A DNA stretch of 64,000 bases from an uncultured Bacteroidaceae bacterium (GTDB lineage Bacteria; Bacteroidota; Bacteroidia; Bacteroidales; Bacteroidaceae): positions 1 through 64,000 of the forward strand of contig CAJOJA010000004.1 in assembly GCA_905234735.1 (NCBI GenBank), read 5' to 3'. This document shows positions 1-10,272 of the stretch, piece by piece; within the stretch, counting starts at the first letter, position 1, and each line of letters opens with the position of its first letter. Both the position numbers and the translations under genes were made by a program. Below the pieces are notes generated by a model, which saw only the letters and a list, made by a program, of their open reading frames with translations, was not told the DNA's origin and made no database searches.

Positions 1-54
1 TAAGCCCGCCCGCGCCGATGGTACTGCCAAGGTGGGAGAGTAGGTAGCCGCCGT
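1..54 (+). rRNA. rrf: 5S ribosomal RNA, 3' end (partial)
   Basis: The first ~54 bases match the 3' half of a Bacteroidales 5S rRNA: the segment containing GCGCCGATGGTACTGCC, then GGTGGGAGAGTAGG, then the closing GCCGCCG. The 5' part lies outside the window, so this is the tail of an rRNA operon. A strong hairpin-plus-T terminator follows directly. The exact 3' end is uncertain by a few bases. Confidence 0.88.
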
Positions 55-67
55 TTTTTCATGAGGG

Positions 68-104
68 AAGCCCCTGCAAGCAATCGCTCGCAGGGGCTTT
101 GTTT
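68..104 (+). terminator. rRNA operon terminator
   Basis: A perfect 10-bp stem (AAGCCCCTGC at 68-77, GCAGGGGCTT at 90-99) with a 12-base loop is followed by TTTGTTT. It sits right after the 5S rRNA and probably ends the rRNA operon transcript. Confidence 0.85.
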
Positions 105-156
105 ATATAGGTCCCATAGGTCTTATAGGTCCTATATGTCTCATTAGACCTATAAT
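105..156. repeat. Degenerate TATAGGTC direct repeats
   Basis: The segment is built from repeated units of the form TATAGGTCC/TATAGGTCTTATAGGTCC, ending in the inverse form GACCTATA. A similar unit occurs at 48432-48475. It lies between the rRNA terminator and the tig promoter and shows no coding potential. Confidence 0.6.
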
Positions 157-170
157 TCGCGGCCTTATTA

Positions 171-203
171 TTTGAATTATCCAAAAAAAATCACTACCTT
201 TGC
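171..203 (+). promoter_or_regulatory. Bacteroidetes-type promoter of the tig operon
   Basis: A TTTG (-33 box, 171-174) and TACCTTTG (-7 box, 195-202) are separated by 20 bp, the spacing used by the primary sigma factor of Bacteroidetes. The trigger factor start codon is at 240, leaving a leader of roughly 30 bases. Confidence 0.75.
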
Positions 204-239
204 AGGCCAATTGTGAAGTTATAATAAATATAATAGATA

Positions 240-1598
240 ATGAATACAACTTTTGAGAAGGTCGACGCACTGAACGGCCTTATTACCATGCAGATTGAAA
301 AGGCAGACTATGCCGAGAACGTAGAGAAGGAACTGAAGAATTTTCGCAAGAAGGCCAATATGCCCGGTTTCCGCGTGGGTCAGGTGCCCCTGGGATTGAT
401 TAAGAAACGCTTCGGCACAGAGGTGAAGGCAGAGGCCGTGGAGAAACTGATTCGCCAGAAGCTCTACGACTACATCCGTGACGAGAAGATGAATGTGTTG
501 GGTGAGCCCCTGCCCAACGACGAGAAGACCCCGAAGATGGACTTTGAGATGCAGGACGACTTCACCTTCGTGTTTGACGTGGCCCTGGCTCCCGAATTTG
601 ATGCCAAGCTGACGGCGAAGGACAAGGTGGACCACTACACCATCCAGGTGAGCGACGAAATGATTGACCAGCAGGTGCAGTCGTATGCCGGCCGTAACGG
701 TCAGTACCAGAAGGTCGAGAAATATGAACCCCGCGACATGGTGAAGGGTCTCTTGGCAGAACTCGACGCCAGCGGCAGTCCTAAGGAAGGTGGCGTGCAG
801 GTGGAGGATGCCGTGATGCTGCCTGACTACATGAAGAACGACGACGAGAAGCAGAAGTTTGCCGATGCCAAAGTGAACGATGTCATCATGTTCAACCCCT
901 CGAAGGCATATAATGACAATGAGACCGAACTGGCCTCGCTGTTGCGTCTTAAGAAGGAAGAAGTTGCCGACATGAAAGGCGACTTTAGTTTCCAAATTGA
1001 GGAGATTACGCGCTATCAGCCCGCCCCCGTAGACCAGAACCTCTTCGACCACATATTCGGTGAGGGTAAGGTGAATAGCGAGGAAGAGTTCCGCGCTAGG
1101 ATTAAGGACATGATGGCCGACCAGTTTGCCAAGGACAGTGAGTTCAAGTTCATGCTTGACCTGCGCAAATATCTGACCAATCGCATTGGCAAGGTGGAGT
1201 ATCCCGAAGCCATGCTGAAGCGCATCATGCGTCTGAACAACCCCGACAAGGACGAGAAGTTCGTGGACGACAACTTCGAGAAGAGCCTGGAGGAACTGAC
1301 CTGGCAGCTCATCAAGGAGCAACTGACCGAGCAATTTGAGATTAAACTCGCTCAGGAGGATGTGCTGGAGGCAGCCAAGACGGTGACCAAGATGCAGTTT
1401 GCCCAGTACGGCATGATGGAAGTGCCTGAAGAACTGCTGAACAACTATGCCCAGGAGATGCTGAAGAAGAAGGATCAGACGGAAGGTCTCATCACTCGTG
1501 CCATCGAGCAGAAGATAGCTGCCAAGGCTAAGGAGACTGTAAAGCTGAACGAGAAGACTGTCAGCCTGGACGAGTTCAATAAATTATTTAAGGACTAA
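240..1598 (+). CDS. tig: Trigger factor (ribosome-associated chaperone)
   Basis: This 452-residue protein is a trigger factor, the ATP-independent chaperone that binds the ribosome near the exit tunnel and shelters nascent chains. The N-terminal ribosome-binding domain is recognisable, with the GFRVGQVP segment near residues 43-50 matching the family's GFRxGxxP tail motif. A divergent PPIase-like middle domain and a long helical C-terminal domain follow. The length is typical. The ATG start lies about 37 bases downstream of a good promoter. The stop codon is followed immediately by the clpP ATG, so the three genes tig-clpP-clpX very probably form one operon, a widespread order. Confidence 0.95.
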   Translation: MNTTFEKVDALNGLITMQIEKADYAENVEKELKNFRKKANMPGFRVGQVPLGLIKKRFGTEVKAEAVEKLIRQKLYDYIRDEKMNVLGEPLPNDEKTPKMDFEMQDDFTFVFDVALAPEFDAKLTAKDKVDHYTIQVSDEMIDQQVQSYAGRNGQYQKVEKYEPRDMVKGLLAELDASGSPKEGGVQVEDAVMLPDYMKNDDEKQKFADAKVNDVIMFNPSKAYNDNETELASLLRLKKEEVADMKGDFSFQIEEITRYQPAPVDQNLFDHIFGEGKVNSEEEFRARIKDMMADQFAKDSEFKFMLDLRKYLTNRIGKVEYPEAMLKRIMRLNNPDKDEKFVDDNFEKSLEELTWQLIKEQLTEQFEIKLAQEDVLEAAKTVTKMQFAQYGMMEVPEELLNNYAQEMLKKKDQTEGLITRAIEQKIAAKAKETVKLNEKTVSLDEFNKLFKD

Positions 1599-2264
1599 AT
1601 GACTGATTTTAAGAAATACGCGACCCGCCACTTGGGTCTTAACAGTATGGTGCTGGACGACATCATCTCGATGCAGAACCAGTACCTGAATCCCTACATC
1701 CTGGAGGAACGACAGTTGAACGTGACCCAGATGGACGTCTTCTCGCGCCTAATGATGGATCGCATCATCTTCCTCGGCACGCAGATTGACGACTATACGG
1801 CCAACACCTTGCAGGCCCAACTCCTCTATCTGGATCAGTCCGACCAGGGTAAGGACATCAATATTTACATCAACTCGCCCGGTGGCAGTGTGCATGCCGG
1901 ACTGGGCATCTACGACACGATGCAGTTCATCAAGAGCGACGTGGCTACCATCTGCACCGGTATGGCCGCCTCGATGGCTGCCGTACTGCTCGTGGCTGGT
2001 CAGGAGGGCAAGCGCAGTGCATTGCCCCACAGTCGCGTGATGATACACCAGCCGATGGGCGGTGCACAGGGACAAGCCAGCGACATCGAGATTACGGCCC
2101 GCGAGATTCAGAAGCTGAAGAACGAACTCTATACTATCATTGCCGACCACTCGCACCAGCCCTTCGACAAGGTGTGGGCCGACAGCGACCGCGACTACTG
2201 GATGACGGCCGAGGAGGCAAAGGAGTACGGTATGATAGATCAGGTGTTTGCTAAAAGAGGATAG
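1599..2264 (+). CDS. clpP: ATP-dependent Clp protease proteolytic subunit
   Basis: This 221-residue serine protease forms the tetradecameric chamber that degrades proteins fed by ClpX. The nucleophile serine lies in the GMAASMAAVLL segment and the catalytic histidine in SRVMIHQPMGGA; the NSPGGS segment forms the usual oxyanion-side loop. The ATG starts directly after the tig stop codon, so translation is likely coupled. ClpX follows after three bases. It is cytoplasmic. The N-terminal stretch is slightly longer than in E. coli, as is common in this phylum. Confidence 0.97.
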   Translation: MTDFKKYATRHLGLNSMVLDDIISMQNQYLNPYILEERQLNVTQMDVFSRLMMDRIIFLGTQIDDYTANTLQAQLLYLDQSDQGKDINIYINSPGGSVHAGLGIYDTMQFIKSDVATICTGMAASMAAVLLVAGQEGKRSALPHSRVMIHQPMGGAQGQASDIEITAREIQKLKNELYTIIADHSHQPFDKVWADSDRDYWMTAEEAKEYGMIDQVFAKRG

Positions 2265-2267
2265 GCT

Positions 2268-3503
2268 GTGGCAAGGAAAGTATGTTCGTTCTGTGGCCGC
2301 TCGGATAAGGAAGTCTCCCTGCTCATAACCGGGGTATCAGGCTTCATCTGCAACGACTGTGCCAAGGCTGCCTACCAGATTGTACAGGAAAATACTCAGG
2401 CACGGGCCGGAAAGGGGGTAGCTCCGTTTGTCCTGGATGAATTGCCCAAGCCGCGGGACATCAAGGAGTACCTTGACCACTACGTCATCGGTCAGGATGA
2501 TGCCAAGCGCTATCTGGCCGTCAGCGTCTACAACCACTATAAGCGGTTGGCTCAGCAGAAGGACGACGATGGGGTGGAGATAGAGAAGAGCAACATCATC
2601 ATGGTTGGTCCCACGGGGACGGGCAAGACGTTATTGGCCCGCACCATAGCCAAAATGCTGAAAGTTCCGTTCACCATCGTAGATGCCACTGTGCTTACGG
2701 AGGCCGGCTATGTGGGTGAGGATGTGGAGAGCATCCTGAGCCGTCTGCTGCAGGTGGCCGACTATGACGTAGCCGCTGCCGAGCGTGGCATTGTTTTCGT
2801 CGACGAGATAGACAAGATTGCCCGCAAGAGCGATAACCCCAGTATCACCCGCGATGTGAGTGGTGAAGGTGTACAGCAAGGCCTGCTGAAGTTGCTCGAA
2901 GGCAGCATCGTCAATGTGCCCCCCAAGGGAGGCCGCAAACATCCCGACCAGGAGTATGTGCAGGTGGACACACACAATATACTGTTCATCTGCGGCGGCG
3001 CCTTCGAAGGCATCGAACGCAAGATAGCCCAGCGACTGAATACCCATGTGGTAGGCTTCAATTCCGTCCAGCACACCCGTAATTTGGACAAGGAGAACCT
3101 GATGAAGTACATACTGCCACAGGATTTGAAGTCGTTCGGACTGATTCCCGAAATTATCGGCCGCATGCCTGTACTCACCTATCTTAACCCCTTGGACCGT
3201 GATGCTTTGCGACGTATCCTGATGGAGCCGAAGAACTCGTTGGTGAAGCAGCAAATCAAGCTCTTTGCGATGGACGGCATCAAGTTGGAGTTTGCCCCCG
3301 AGGCATTGAACTATATTGTGGACAAGGCCGTAGAGTACAAACTCGGAGCGCGCGGACTGCGCAGCATCATGGAAACACTGATGATGCAACTGCAGTACGA
3401 AGCCCCATCCACACATAAACGGGGCGAAAAGATTGTCATTACAGAGGAATATGCCCGCCAACAACTCGAAAATTCGCTGTTAAAGGAAGCCGCTGAGAGC
3501 TGA
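2268..3503 (+). CDS. clpX: Clp protease ATP-binding subunit ClpX
   Basis: This 411-residue AAA+ unfoldase recognises tagged substrates and threads them into ClpP. An N-terminal C4 zinc finger (CSFCGR and CNDC pairs within residues 6-30) is followed by the Walker A motif GPTGTGKT and Walker [13 protein letters not shown]-terminal small AAA domain completes it. The start is GTG at 2268; it is the first start codon after the clpP stop and gives the expected N-terminus, [11 protein letters not shown] recQ gene with its own promoter follows. Confidence 0.97.
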   Translation: MARKVCSFCGRSDKEVSLLITGVSGFICNDCAKAAYQIVQENTQARAGKGVAPFVLDELPKPRDIKEYLDHYVIGQDDAKRYLAVSVYNHYKRLAQQKDDDGVEIEKSNIIMVGPTGTGKTLLARTIAKMLKVPFTIVDATVLTEAGYVGEDVESILSRLLQVADYDVAAAERGIVFVDEIDKIARKSDNPSITRDVSGEGVQQGLLKLLEGSIVNVPPKGGRKHPDQEYVQVDTHNILFICGGAFEGIERKIAQRLNTHVVGFNSVQHTRNLDKENLMKYILPQDLKSFGLIPEIIGRMPVLTYLNPLDRDALRRILMEPKNSLVKQQIKLFAMDGIKLEFAPEALNYIVDKAVEYKLGARGLRSIMETLMMQLQYEAPSTHKRGEKIVITEEYARQQLENSLLKEAAES

Positions 3504-3549
3504 TAAATGGTATTTTAACAAAAAATAACATTAGATATTTGCCCTGAAG

Positions 3550-3582
3550 TTTGCAACTTTGGGGCATTTTGTTATAACTTTG
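3550..3582 (+). promoter_or_regulatory. Promoter directly in front of recQ
   Basis: TTTG (3550-3553) and TAACTTTG (3575-3582) are spaced by 21 bp. The -7 box ends only three bases before the GTG used as the recQ start, so transcription would start at or just inside the annotated start codon. Confidence 0.6.
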
Positions 3583-3585
3583 TAA

Positions 3586-5784
3586 GTGGAAGAATACCAA
3601 AAGGCACTGAATTTGAACGAAGTTAACCTTAGCGAGAAGCTGAAAAAGTACTTTGGTTTCGATACCTTTAAGGGGGAACAAGAGGCCATCATCCGCAATG
3701 TTCTTGCGGGTAAAGACACTTTCGTGCTGATGCCTACGGGCGGCGGAAAAAGCCTTTGCTACCAGTTGCCCGCCTTGCTCATGGAAGGTACGGCCATCGT
3801 CATCTCCCCGCTCATAGCCCTGATGAAGAATCAGGTTGACGCCATACGCATGGTCAGCGAGGACGACGGCATCGCCCACTTCATCAATTCGTCACTGACG
3901 AAGACGGAGGTTGACTGCGTCAAGGAAGACATCCGCAGCGGACGTACAAAACTGCTCTACGTGGCACCCGAAAGCCTGACCAAGGAGGAGAATATAGAGT
4001 TCCTGCGCAGCGTGAAAATTTCGTTCTATGCCGTCGACGAAGCCCACTGTATCTCGGAGTGGGGGCACGACTTCCGTCCGGAGTATCGCAAGATTCGTCC
4101 CATTGTGTCCAGTATCGGAACGGCTCCCATCATTGCGCTGACCGCTACGGCTACCGACAAGGTGCGAGGCGACATCATGAAGAATCTGGGAATGAGTGAC
4201 GCCACGGAGTTCAAGAGCTCCTTCAACCGTCCCAACCTATACTACGGTATACGGGCCAAGACGAAGGATGTGGACAAGGACATCGTCCGCTTCATCCGTC
4301 AGCATCAGGGCAAGAGTGGCATCATCTACTGCCTGAGCCGCAAGAAGGTGGAAGAACTGGCCGAGTTCCTGCAGGTGAATAAGATAAATGCCAAGCCCTA
4401 TCATGCAGGAATGGAAGCGCAGCAGCGCAGCGAGACACAGGACGACTTCATCATGGAGCGCATCGACGTCATCGTGGCCACCATTGCTTTCGGTATGGGA
4501 ATCGACAAACCCGACGTGCGTTTTGTGATACACTACGATATCCCGAAAAGTCTCGAAGGCTATTATCAGGAGACCGGACGTGCCGGTCGCGATGGGGGAG
4601 AGGGCCTGTGCATCACCTTCTATACCCGCAAGGACCTGCAGAAGCTGGAGAAGTTCATGGAAGGGAAGCCCCTGAGCGAGCAGGACATCGGTCGGCAGCT
4701 GTTGCAGGAGACGGCGGCATACGCCGAGAGTTCGGTGTGCCGACGGAAGATGCTGCTGCACTATTTCGGCGAGACGTATGAGCCCAAGAACTGTGGCAAC
4801 TGCGACAACTGTCTGCACCCCCACGAAGCCATCGAGGCCGGACCGCAACTGGTGAAGGCGCTGCGTGTTGTGCGCGACATCAAGGAGAACTTCAAGGTCA
4901 ACCATGTCGTAGACGTTCTCGTAGGGCGTTCCACCGAAGAGGTCATCGCCCACAAGCATAACACCCTTGCCTCCTTCGGCATAGGCGACGACTATCCGCC
5001 CCGTTTCTGGAATGCCGTCATCCGACAGGCCATGCTGGCCGGATATATGCACAAGGAGGTGGAGAACTACGGGCTGATAAAGCTGACGCCCGAGGGGCTT
5101 GACTTCATGAAGTCTCCCGTTCCATTCTCCATTATCGAGGACCATGACTTCTCGGAGGCCGACTACGAGTCGGTGACCACCGGAGCGCTGGACGATACCC
5201 TGCTGGCCATGCTGAAGGACTTGCGCCGCAGCATCGGGCACCGCATCAACAAACCGCCCTATCTGATATTCCAGGACAGCACCCTCGAGGATATGGCTAC
5301 GATGTACCCCATCAACGAGGAGGAAATGCTCAGTGTGCAAGGTGTCAGCGAAGGCAAGGTCAAGCGTTTCGGACGCGAGTTTTGCGAATTGATAGCCCGC
5401 TACTGCGAGGAAAACGAAATAGACCGTCCCGACAATTTGCGTGTTCGCTCGTCGGCCAAGGACAACAAGTCGAAGCTGAAGGTGATGATTATCCAGAAGA
5501 TAGACCTGAAGATGATGCTGGAGGACATTGCCGAGGCGTGTAACCTGGAGTTCGACGAGCTGTTGGACGAGGTTGAGGGCATCGTGTACAGCGGTCTGAA
5601 ACTAAATATCGACTACTACATTCGCGAGGTCATGGACGAAGACCATGCACTCGATATATACGAATATTTCGAGGAGGCCGAGACCGACGACCTCGAGGAG
5701 GCCCTGGACGAACTGGGCGGCGACTACACCGAGGAGGAGGTGCGCCTCGTCCGCATCAAGTTCTACTCTGAAATGGCCAACTAA
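3586..5784 (+). CDS. recQ: ATP-dependent DNA helicase RecQ
   Basis: This protein of up to 732 residues is a 3'-5' superfamily 2 helicase used in recombination and fork repair. Visible motifs are I (PTGGGKSLCYQLPA), II (VDEAHCISEWGHDF, a DEAH box with the RecQ aromatic loop) and VI (QETGRAGRDG). The RQC zinc-binding cysteines follow (CRRKMLLHYFGE and CGNCDNC), then a C-terminal HRDC-like region. The upstream in-frame codon is a stop, so the start is GTG 3586 or the later TTG 3613. The promoter position makes the GTG start near-leaderless and leaves the TTG plausible. The end is rich in Glu/Asp. Confidence 0.93.
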   Translation: MEEYQKALNLNEVNLSEKLKKYFGFDTFKGEQEAIIRNVLAGKDTFVLMPTGGGKSLCYQLPALLMEGTAIVISPLIALMKNQVDAIRMVSEDDGIAHFINSSLTKTEVDCVKEDIRSGRTKLLYVAPESLTKEENIEFLRSVKISFYAVDEAHCISEWGHDFRPEYRKIRPIVSSIGTAPIIALTATATDKVRGDIMKNLGMSDATEFKSSFNRPNLYYGIRAKTKDVDKDIVRFIRQHQGKSGIIYCLSRKKVEELAEFLQVNKINAKPYHAGMEAQQRSETQDDFIMERIDVIVATIAFGMGIDKPDVRFVIHYDIPKSLEGYYQETGRAGRDGGEGLCITFYTRKDLQKLEKFMEGKPLSEQDIGRQLLQETAAYAESSVCRRKMLLHYFGETYEPKNCGNCDNCLHPHEAIEAGPQLVKALRVVRDIKENFKVNHVVDVLVGRSTEEVIAHKHNTLASFGIGDDYPPRFWNAVIRQAMLAGYMHKEVENYGLIKLTPEGLDFMKSPVPFSIIEDHDFSEADYESVTTGALDDTLLAMLKDLRRSIGHRINKPPYLIFQDSTLEDMATMYPINEEEMLSVQGVSEGKVKRFGREFCELIARYCEENEIDRPDNLRVRSSAKDNKSKLKVMIIQKIDLKMMLEDIAEACNLEFDELLDEVEGIVYSGLKLNIDYYIREVMDEDHALDIYEYFEEAETDDLEEALDELGGDYTEEEVRLVRIKFYSEMAN

Positions 5785-5816
5785 AAAAGCGAGCAAGTAC
5801 AGTTAAAAAGAACTAA

Positions 5817-7358
<1,542 letters not shown>

Positions 7359-7395
7359 AAGTTAAAAGTTAAGAGTTAAAAGTTGAAAGTCTGAT

Positions 7396-8829
7396 ATGAA
7401 ACGTATAGCATTTTTTCTCATTCTCTCATTTTCTCAATCTCTAATTCTCTCGTCCTTCGCTCAGGGCGACCCCATAGTGATGAAGATTGCTGGACAGCCC
7501 GTCACGCGGAGTGAGTTTGAGTACAACTACAACAAGAACAATACCGACAACGTCATCGACAAGAAAGACCTTGACGAGTATGTCGACCTCTTCATCAACT
7601 ATAAGCTGAAGGTGAAGGCTGCCGAGGATGCCCGAATGGACACGGCAAAGAGTTATATCGACGAATTCCGTACATACCGCGACCAGCAGATACGTCCGCT
7701 TCTCGTGCCCGAGGGAGCTGAGGAACAGGAAGTCCGCAATTACTACGACGGAATGTTGAAGCAATTGAACGGAAAGGACTTGCGCCTGCCGGCTCACATT
7801 TTCCTGCGCGTCCCCCAGAACAGTCCGCAAGAGGAACAGGATGCCAAGAAGGCCCGTATCGACAGTATCTACCAGGCCCTGCAGTCGGGCGCTGATTTTG
7901 CCGAGTTGGCAAAGGCTCATTCCGAAGACCGCCAGTCGGCCATGCGTGGCGGACAGCTGAGGTGGTTCGGCCCCGGCGAGTTGGTTCCTGAGTTTGAAAA
8001 GGTGATGTACGAGCTGAAGAAGGAAGAAACCTCGAAGCCCTTCCTCTCTGCAGTGGGTTACCACATCGTTAGGTTGATGGATTGCAAACCCTTGGAACCC
8101 TACGACACGCTTCAACCGCAAATCCGTCGTTTCCTGGAGTCTCGTGGTATGGCCGACCGTTTAGCTCAGAAGGCAACGGACAGTCTGGCACAAGTCCGTG
8201 GACTTACACCTGCTCAGTTGCTCGATGCCGAGACAGAACGCCTTTGTGCCCAAGACATGGAACTAAAATATTTGGTTCAGGAATACCATGACGGCCTCCT
8301 GCTTTACGAAATCAGTAAGACGCAAATCTGGGACCCTGCAGCATCCGACACTGTAGCTCTGCAGAACTATTTCAAGAAGCATAAGAAAGATTACGTATGG
8401 GACAAGCCCCATTACTATGGTATGGTTTACTATGCTGCCCAGCAACCTGATGTGAAAAAGGTGCAGAATTTGCTCAAGGGCGTTGAGGAAAGTCTGTGGA
8501 CAGTTCGTGTGCGCGACACATTCAACAAGGACAGTGTAACCGTGCGTATGGAACAGCCTCGCCTTTATGCCAAGGGCGAACATGCCGTGCTTGATTCGCT
8601 GGTCTTCAAGGTTCGCGAAAACAAGACACGCGAGCGCAAGGGCTTCCCCTATGCTGCCGTAGTGGGACGTGCGCTGAAGAAAGGTCCTCAGAAGTGGACG
8701 GATGTCGCCAGTCAAGTGGTTTCCGACTATCAGGCCGAATGCGAGCGCCAGTTCGTGGAAGGGCTTCGCAAGAAGTACACCTTCGAGGTTTATCCCGAAG
8801 TGCTGGCTACGGTGAATAAGCACGATTAG
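7396..8829 (+). CDS. Periplasmic parvulin-type peptidyl-prolyl isomerase
   Basis: This 477-residue protein is a secreted PPIase/chaperone of the PpiC-SurA type, likely helping outer-membrane protein folding. It has a signal peptide (residues 1-22, ending SSFAQ), an N-terminal SurA-like helical region, and a rotamase domain around residues 130-235 with SGADFAELAKAHSED, GGQLRWFGPGELVPEFE and GYHIVRLMD. The rest is a poorly conserved C-terminal half. The signal peptide is encoded by a T/C-rich CTCATTCTCTCATT microsatellite that resembles intergenic repeats. Another PPIase gene follows, then OstA, pointing to envelope biogenesis. Confidence 0.88.
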   Translation: MKRIAFFLILSFSQSLILSSFAQGDPIVMKIAGQPVTRSEFEYNYNKNNTDNVIDKKDLDEYVDLFINYKLKVKAAEDARMDTAKSYIDEFRTYRDQQIRPLLVPEGAEEQEVRNYYDGMLKQLNGKDLRLPAHIFLRVPQNSPQEEQDAKKARIDSIYQALQSGADFAELAKAHSEDRQSAMRGGQLRWFGPGELVPEFEKVMYELKKEETSKPFLSAVGYHIVRLMDCKPLEPYDTLQPQIRRFLESRGMADRLAQKATDSLAQVRGLTPAQLLDAETERLCAQDMELKYLVQEYHDGLLLYEISKTQIWDPAASDTVALQNYFKKHKKDYVWDKPHYYGMVYYAAQQPDVKKVQNLLKGVEESLWTVRVRDTFNKDSVTVRMEQPRLYAKGEHAVLDSLVFKVRENKTRERKGFPYAAVVGRALKKGPQKWTDVASQVVSDYQAECERQFVEGLRKKYTFEVYPEVLATVNKHD

Positions 8830-8862
8830 TAAATGCATAATTTATAATGCTTAATGCATAAT

Positions 8863-10239
8863 ATGATGAATAGAGGTCTGTTCCTTCTCTTTTTCTCATT
8901 TTTCCATTTCTTTATTGTCGGTGCGCAGACCAACGTTATCGACGAGGTCATCTGGGTTGTGGGCGACGAAGCCATCCTGAAGAGCGATGTCGAAAGCATG
9001 CGGCGCGACCCCTCCTGGTCACAGATTAAGGGTAATCCCTATTGTGTCATTCCTGAAAGGTTGGCCATACAGAAATTGTTCCTCCATCAGGCTGCGCTGG
9101 ACAGCATAGAGGTGACGGACGCCCAGGTGAGCAATTATGTCGAGGAGCGCATCAGCGACTGGGTGATGACGGCCGGAGGCAAAGAAAAACTGGAGGAATA
9201 CATGGCTATGCCCATTTCGCAGATACGCGAGGAACTGCAGGACCGCTATAAGAACGAGATGATGGTGGAGCGGATGCGCGAGAAACTGACCGAGGATGTG
9301 AAGGTGACACCTGCTGAGGTTCGCCGCCATTTCCGCGACCTTCCTGAGGATTCGCTGCCGTTGATACCTACGCAGGTGGAGGTGGAGATTCTCATGCTGC
9401 ATCCCAAAATACCACAGGAGGAGATAAATCGCGTGAAGGAAGAACTGCGTGGCTATGCTGAGCGCATCACCAACGGCAGCTCATCCTTCTCCACATTGGC
9501 AATCCTAAACAGCGAAGACCGTGAGTCGGCCATCCGTGGCGGTGAGCTCGACTATGTCGGACGTGGACAGCTCGATCCCGCCTTTGCCAATGTCGCATTC
9601 TCACTCACAGACCCCAAAAAGGTATCCAAGGTGGTAGAGTCGGAGTATGGATATCATATCATCCAACTCATAGACAAGCGTGGTGATAAGATAAAGGTGC
9701 GCCACATTTTGCGCAAACCGGTCGTGGCAATGGCCGACGTGGATGCAGCGCTGGTGCGCCTTGACTCCATTGCCGATGATATCCGAAACGAAAAGTTCAG
9801 TTTCGAGGACGGTGCCACATATATCAGTGACGACAAGGACACGAAGAACAACCGTGGACTGATGACCAATACGAAAGCCTCGGAGGACGGCAGACCTATG
9901 CAGACCTCGAAGTTCGAGATGCGTGAGCTGGCCGACGTATCCTCTGAACTGGCCCGTGTAGTGGACGAGATGGAGGTAGGCGAAATTTCCCAGGCTTTCA
10001 AGATGACGAACCGCCAGACAAAGACCGTGTGTGCCATCGTCAAATTGAAGAACCGCATCGCCAGTCACCGTGCGAGCATTACTGAGGACTTCCAGGTCTT
10101 GCGCTCCATCGTGCTCAACAAGAAGAAGCAGGATGTCATTGCCGAATGGATTCGAAACAAGCAGAAGAACACCTACGTCCGCATTAAGGAAGGATGGGGA
10201 GACTGCGATTTCGAGTACCCCGGATGGGTGACAAAATGA
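8863..10239 (+). CDS. SurA-like periplasmic peptidyl-prolyl isomerase
   Basis: This protein of about 458 residues is a second parvulin-type chaperone, closer to SurA. A signal peptide ending FIVGAQ is followed by the SurA N-domain beginning NVIDEVIWVVGDEAILKSDV. Two parvulin regions follow, one with SSFSTLAILNSEDRESAIRGG and GYHIIQLID, and a second, weaker one beginning KVRHILRKP. Its probable role is to escort outer-membrane proteins across the periplasm. The ATG at 8863 gives the best signal peptide; 8854 and 8866 are in-frame alternatives. It lies between another PPIase and an OstA-like gene in an apparent operon. Confidence 0.88.
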   Translation: MMNRGLFLLFFSFFHFFIVGAQTNVIDEVIWVVGDEAILKSDVESMRRDPSWSQIKGNPYCVIPERLAIQKLFLHQAALDSIEVTDAQVSNYVEERISDWVMTAGGKEKLEEYMAMPISQIREELQDRYKNEMMVERMREKLTEDVKVTPAEVRRHFRDLPEDSLPLIPTQVEVEILMLHPKIPQEEINRVKEELRGYAERITNGSSSFSTLAILNSEDRESAIRGGELDYVGRGQLDPAFANVAFSLTDPKKVSKVVESEYGYHIIQLIDKRGDKIKVRHILRKPVVAMADVDAALVRLDSIADDIRNEKFSFEDGATYISDDKDTKNNRGLMTNTKASEDGRPMQTSKFEMRELADVSSELARVVDEMEVGEISQAFKMTNRQTKTVCAIVKLKNRIASHRASITEDFQVLRSIVLNKKKQDVIAEWIRNKQKNTYVRIKEGWGDCDFEYPGWVTK

Positions 10240-10272
10240 ATTAAGAGTGAAGGGTGAAGGATTAGGGGTTAT

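Noticed and set aside
219..1334. A 371-codon open frame on the minus strand opposite tig
   Set aside because: It is antisense to a clear trigger factor gene, has no promoter, and its Leu/His/Val-rich product is typical of a shadow frame of a GC-rich gene.
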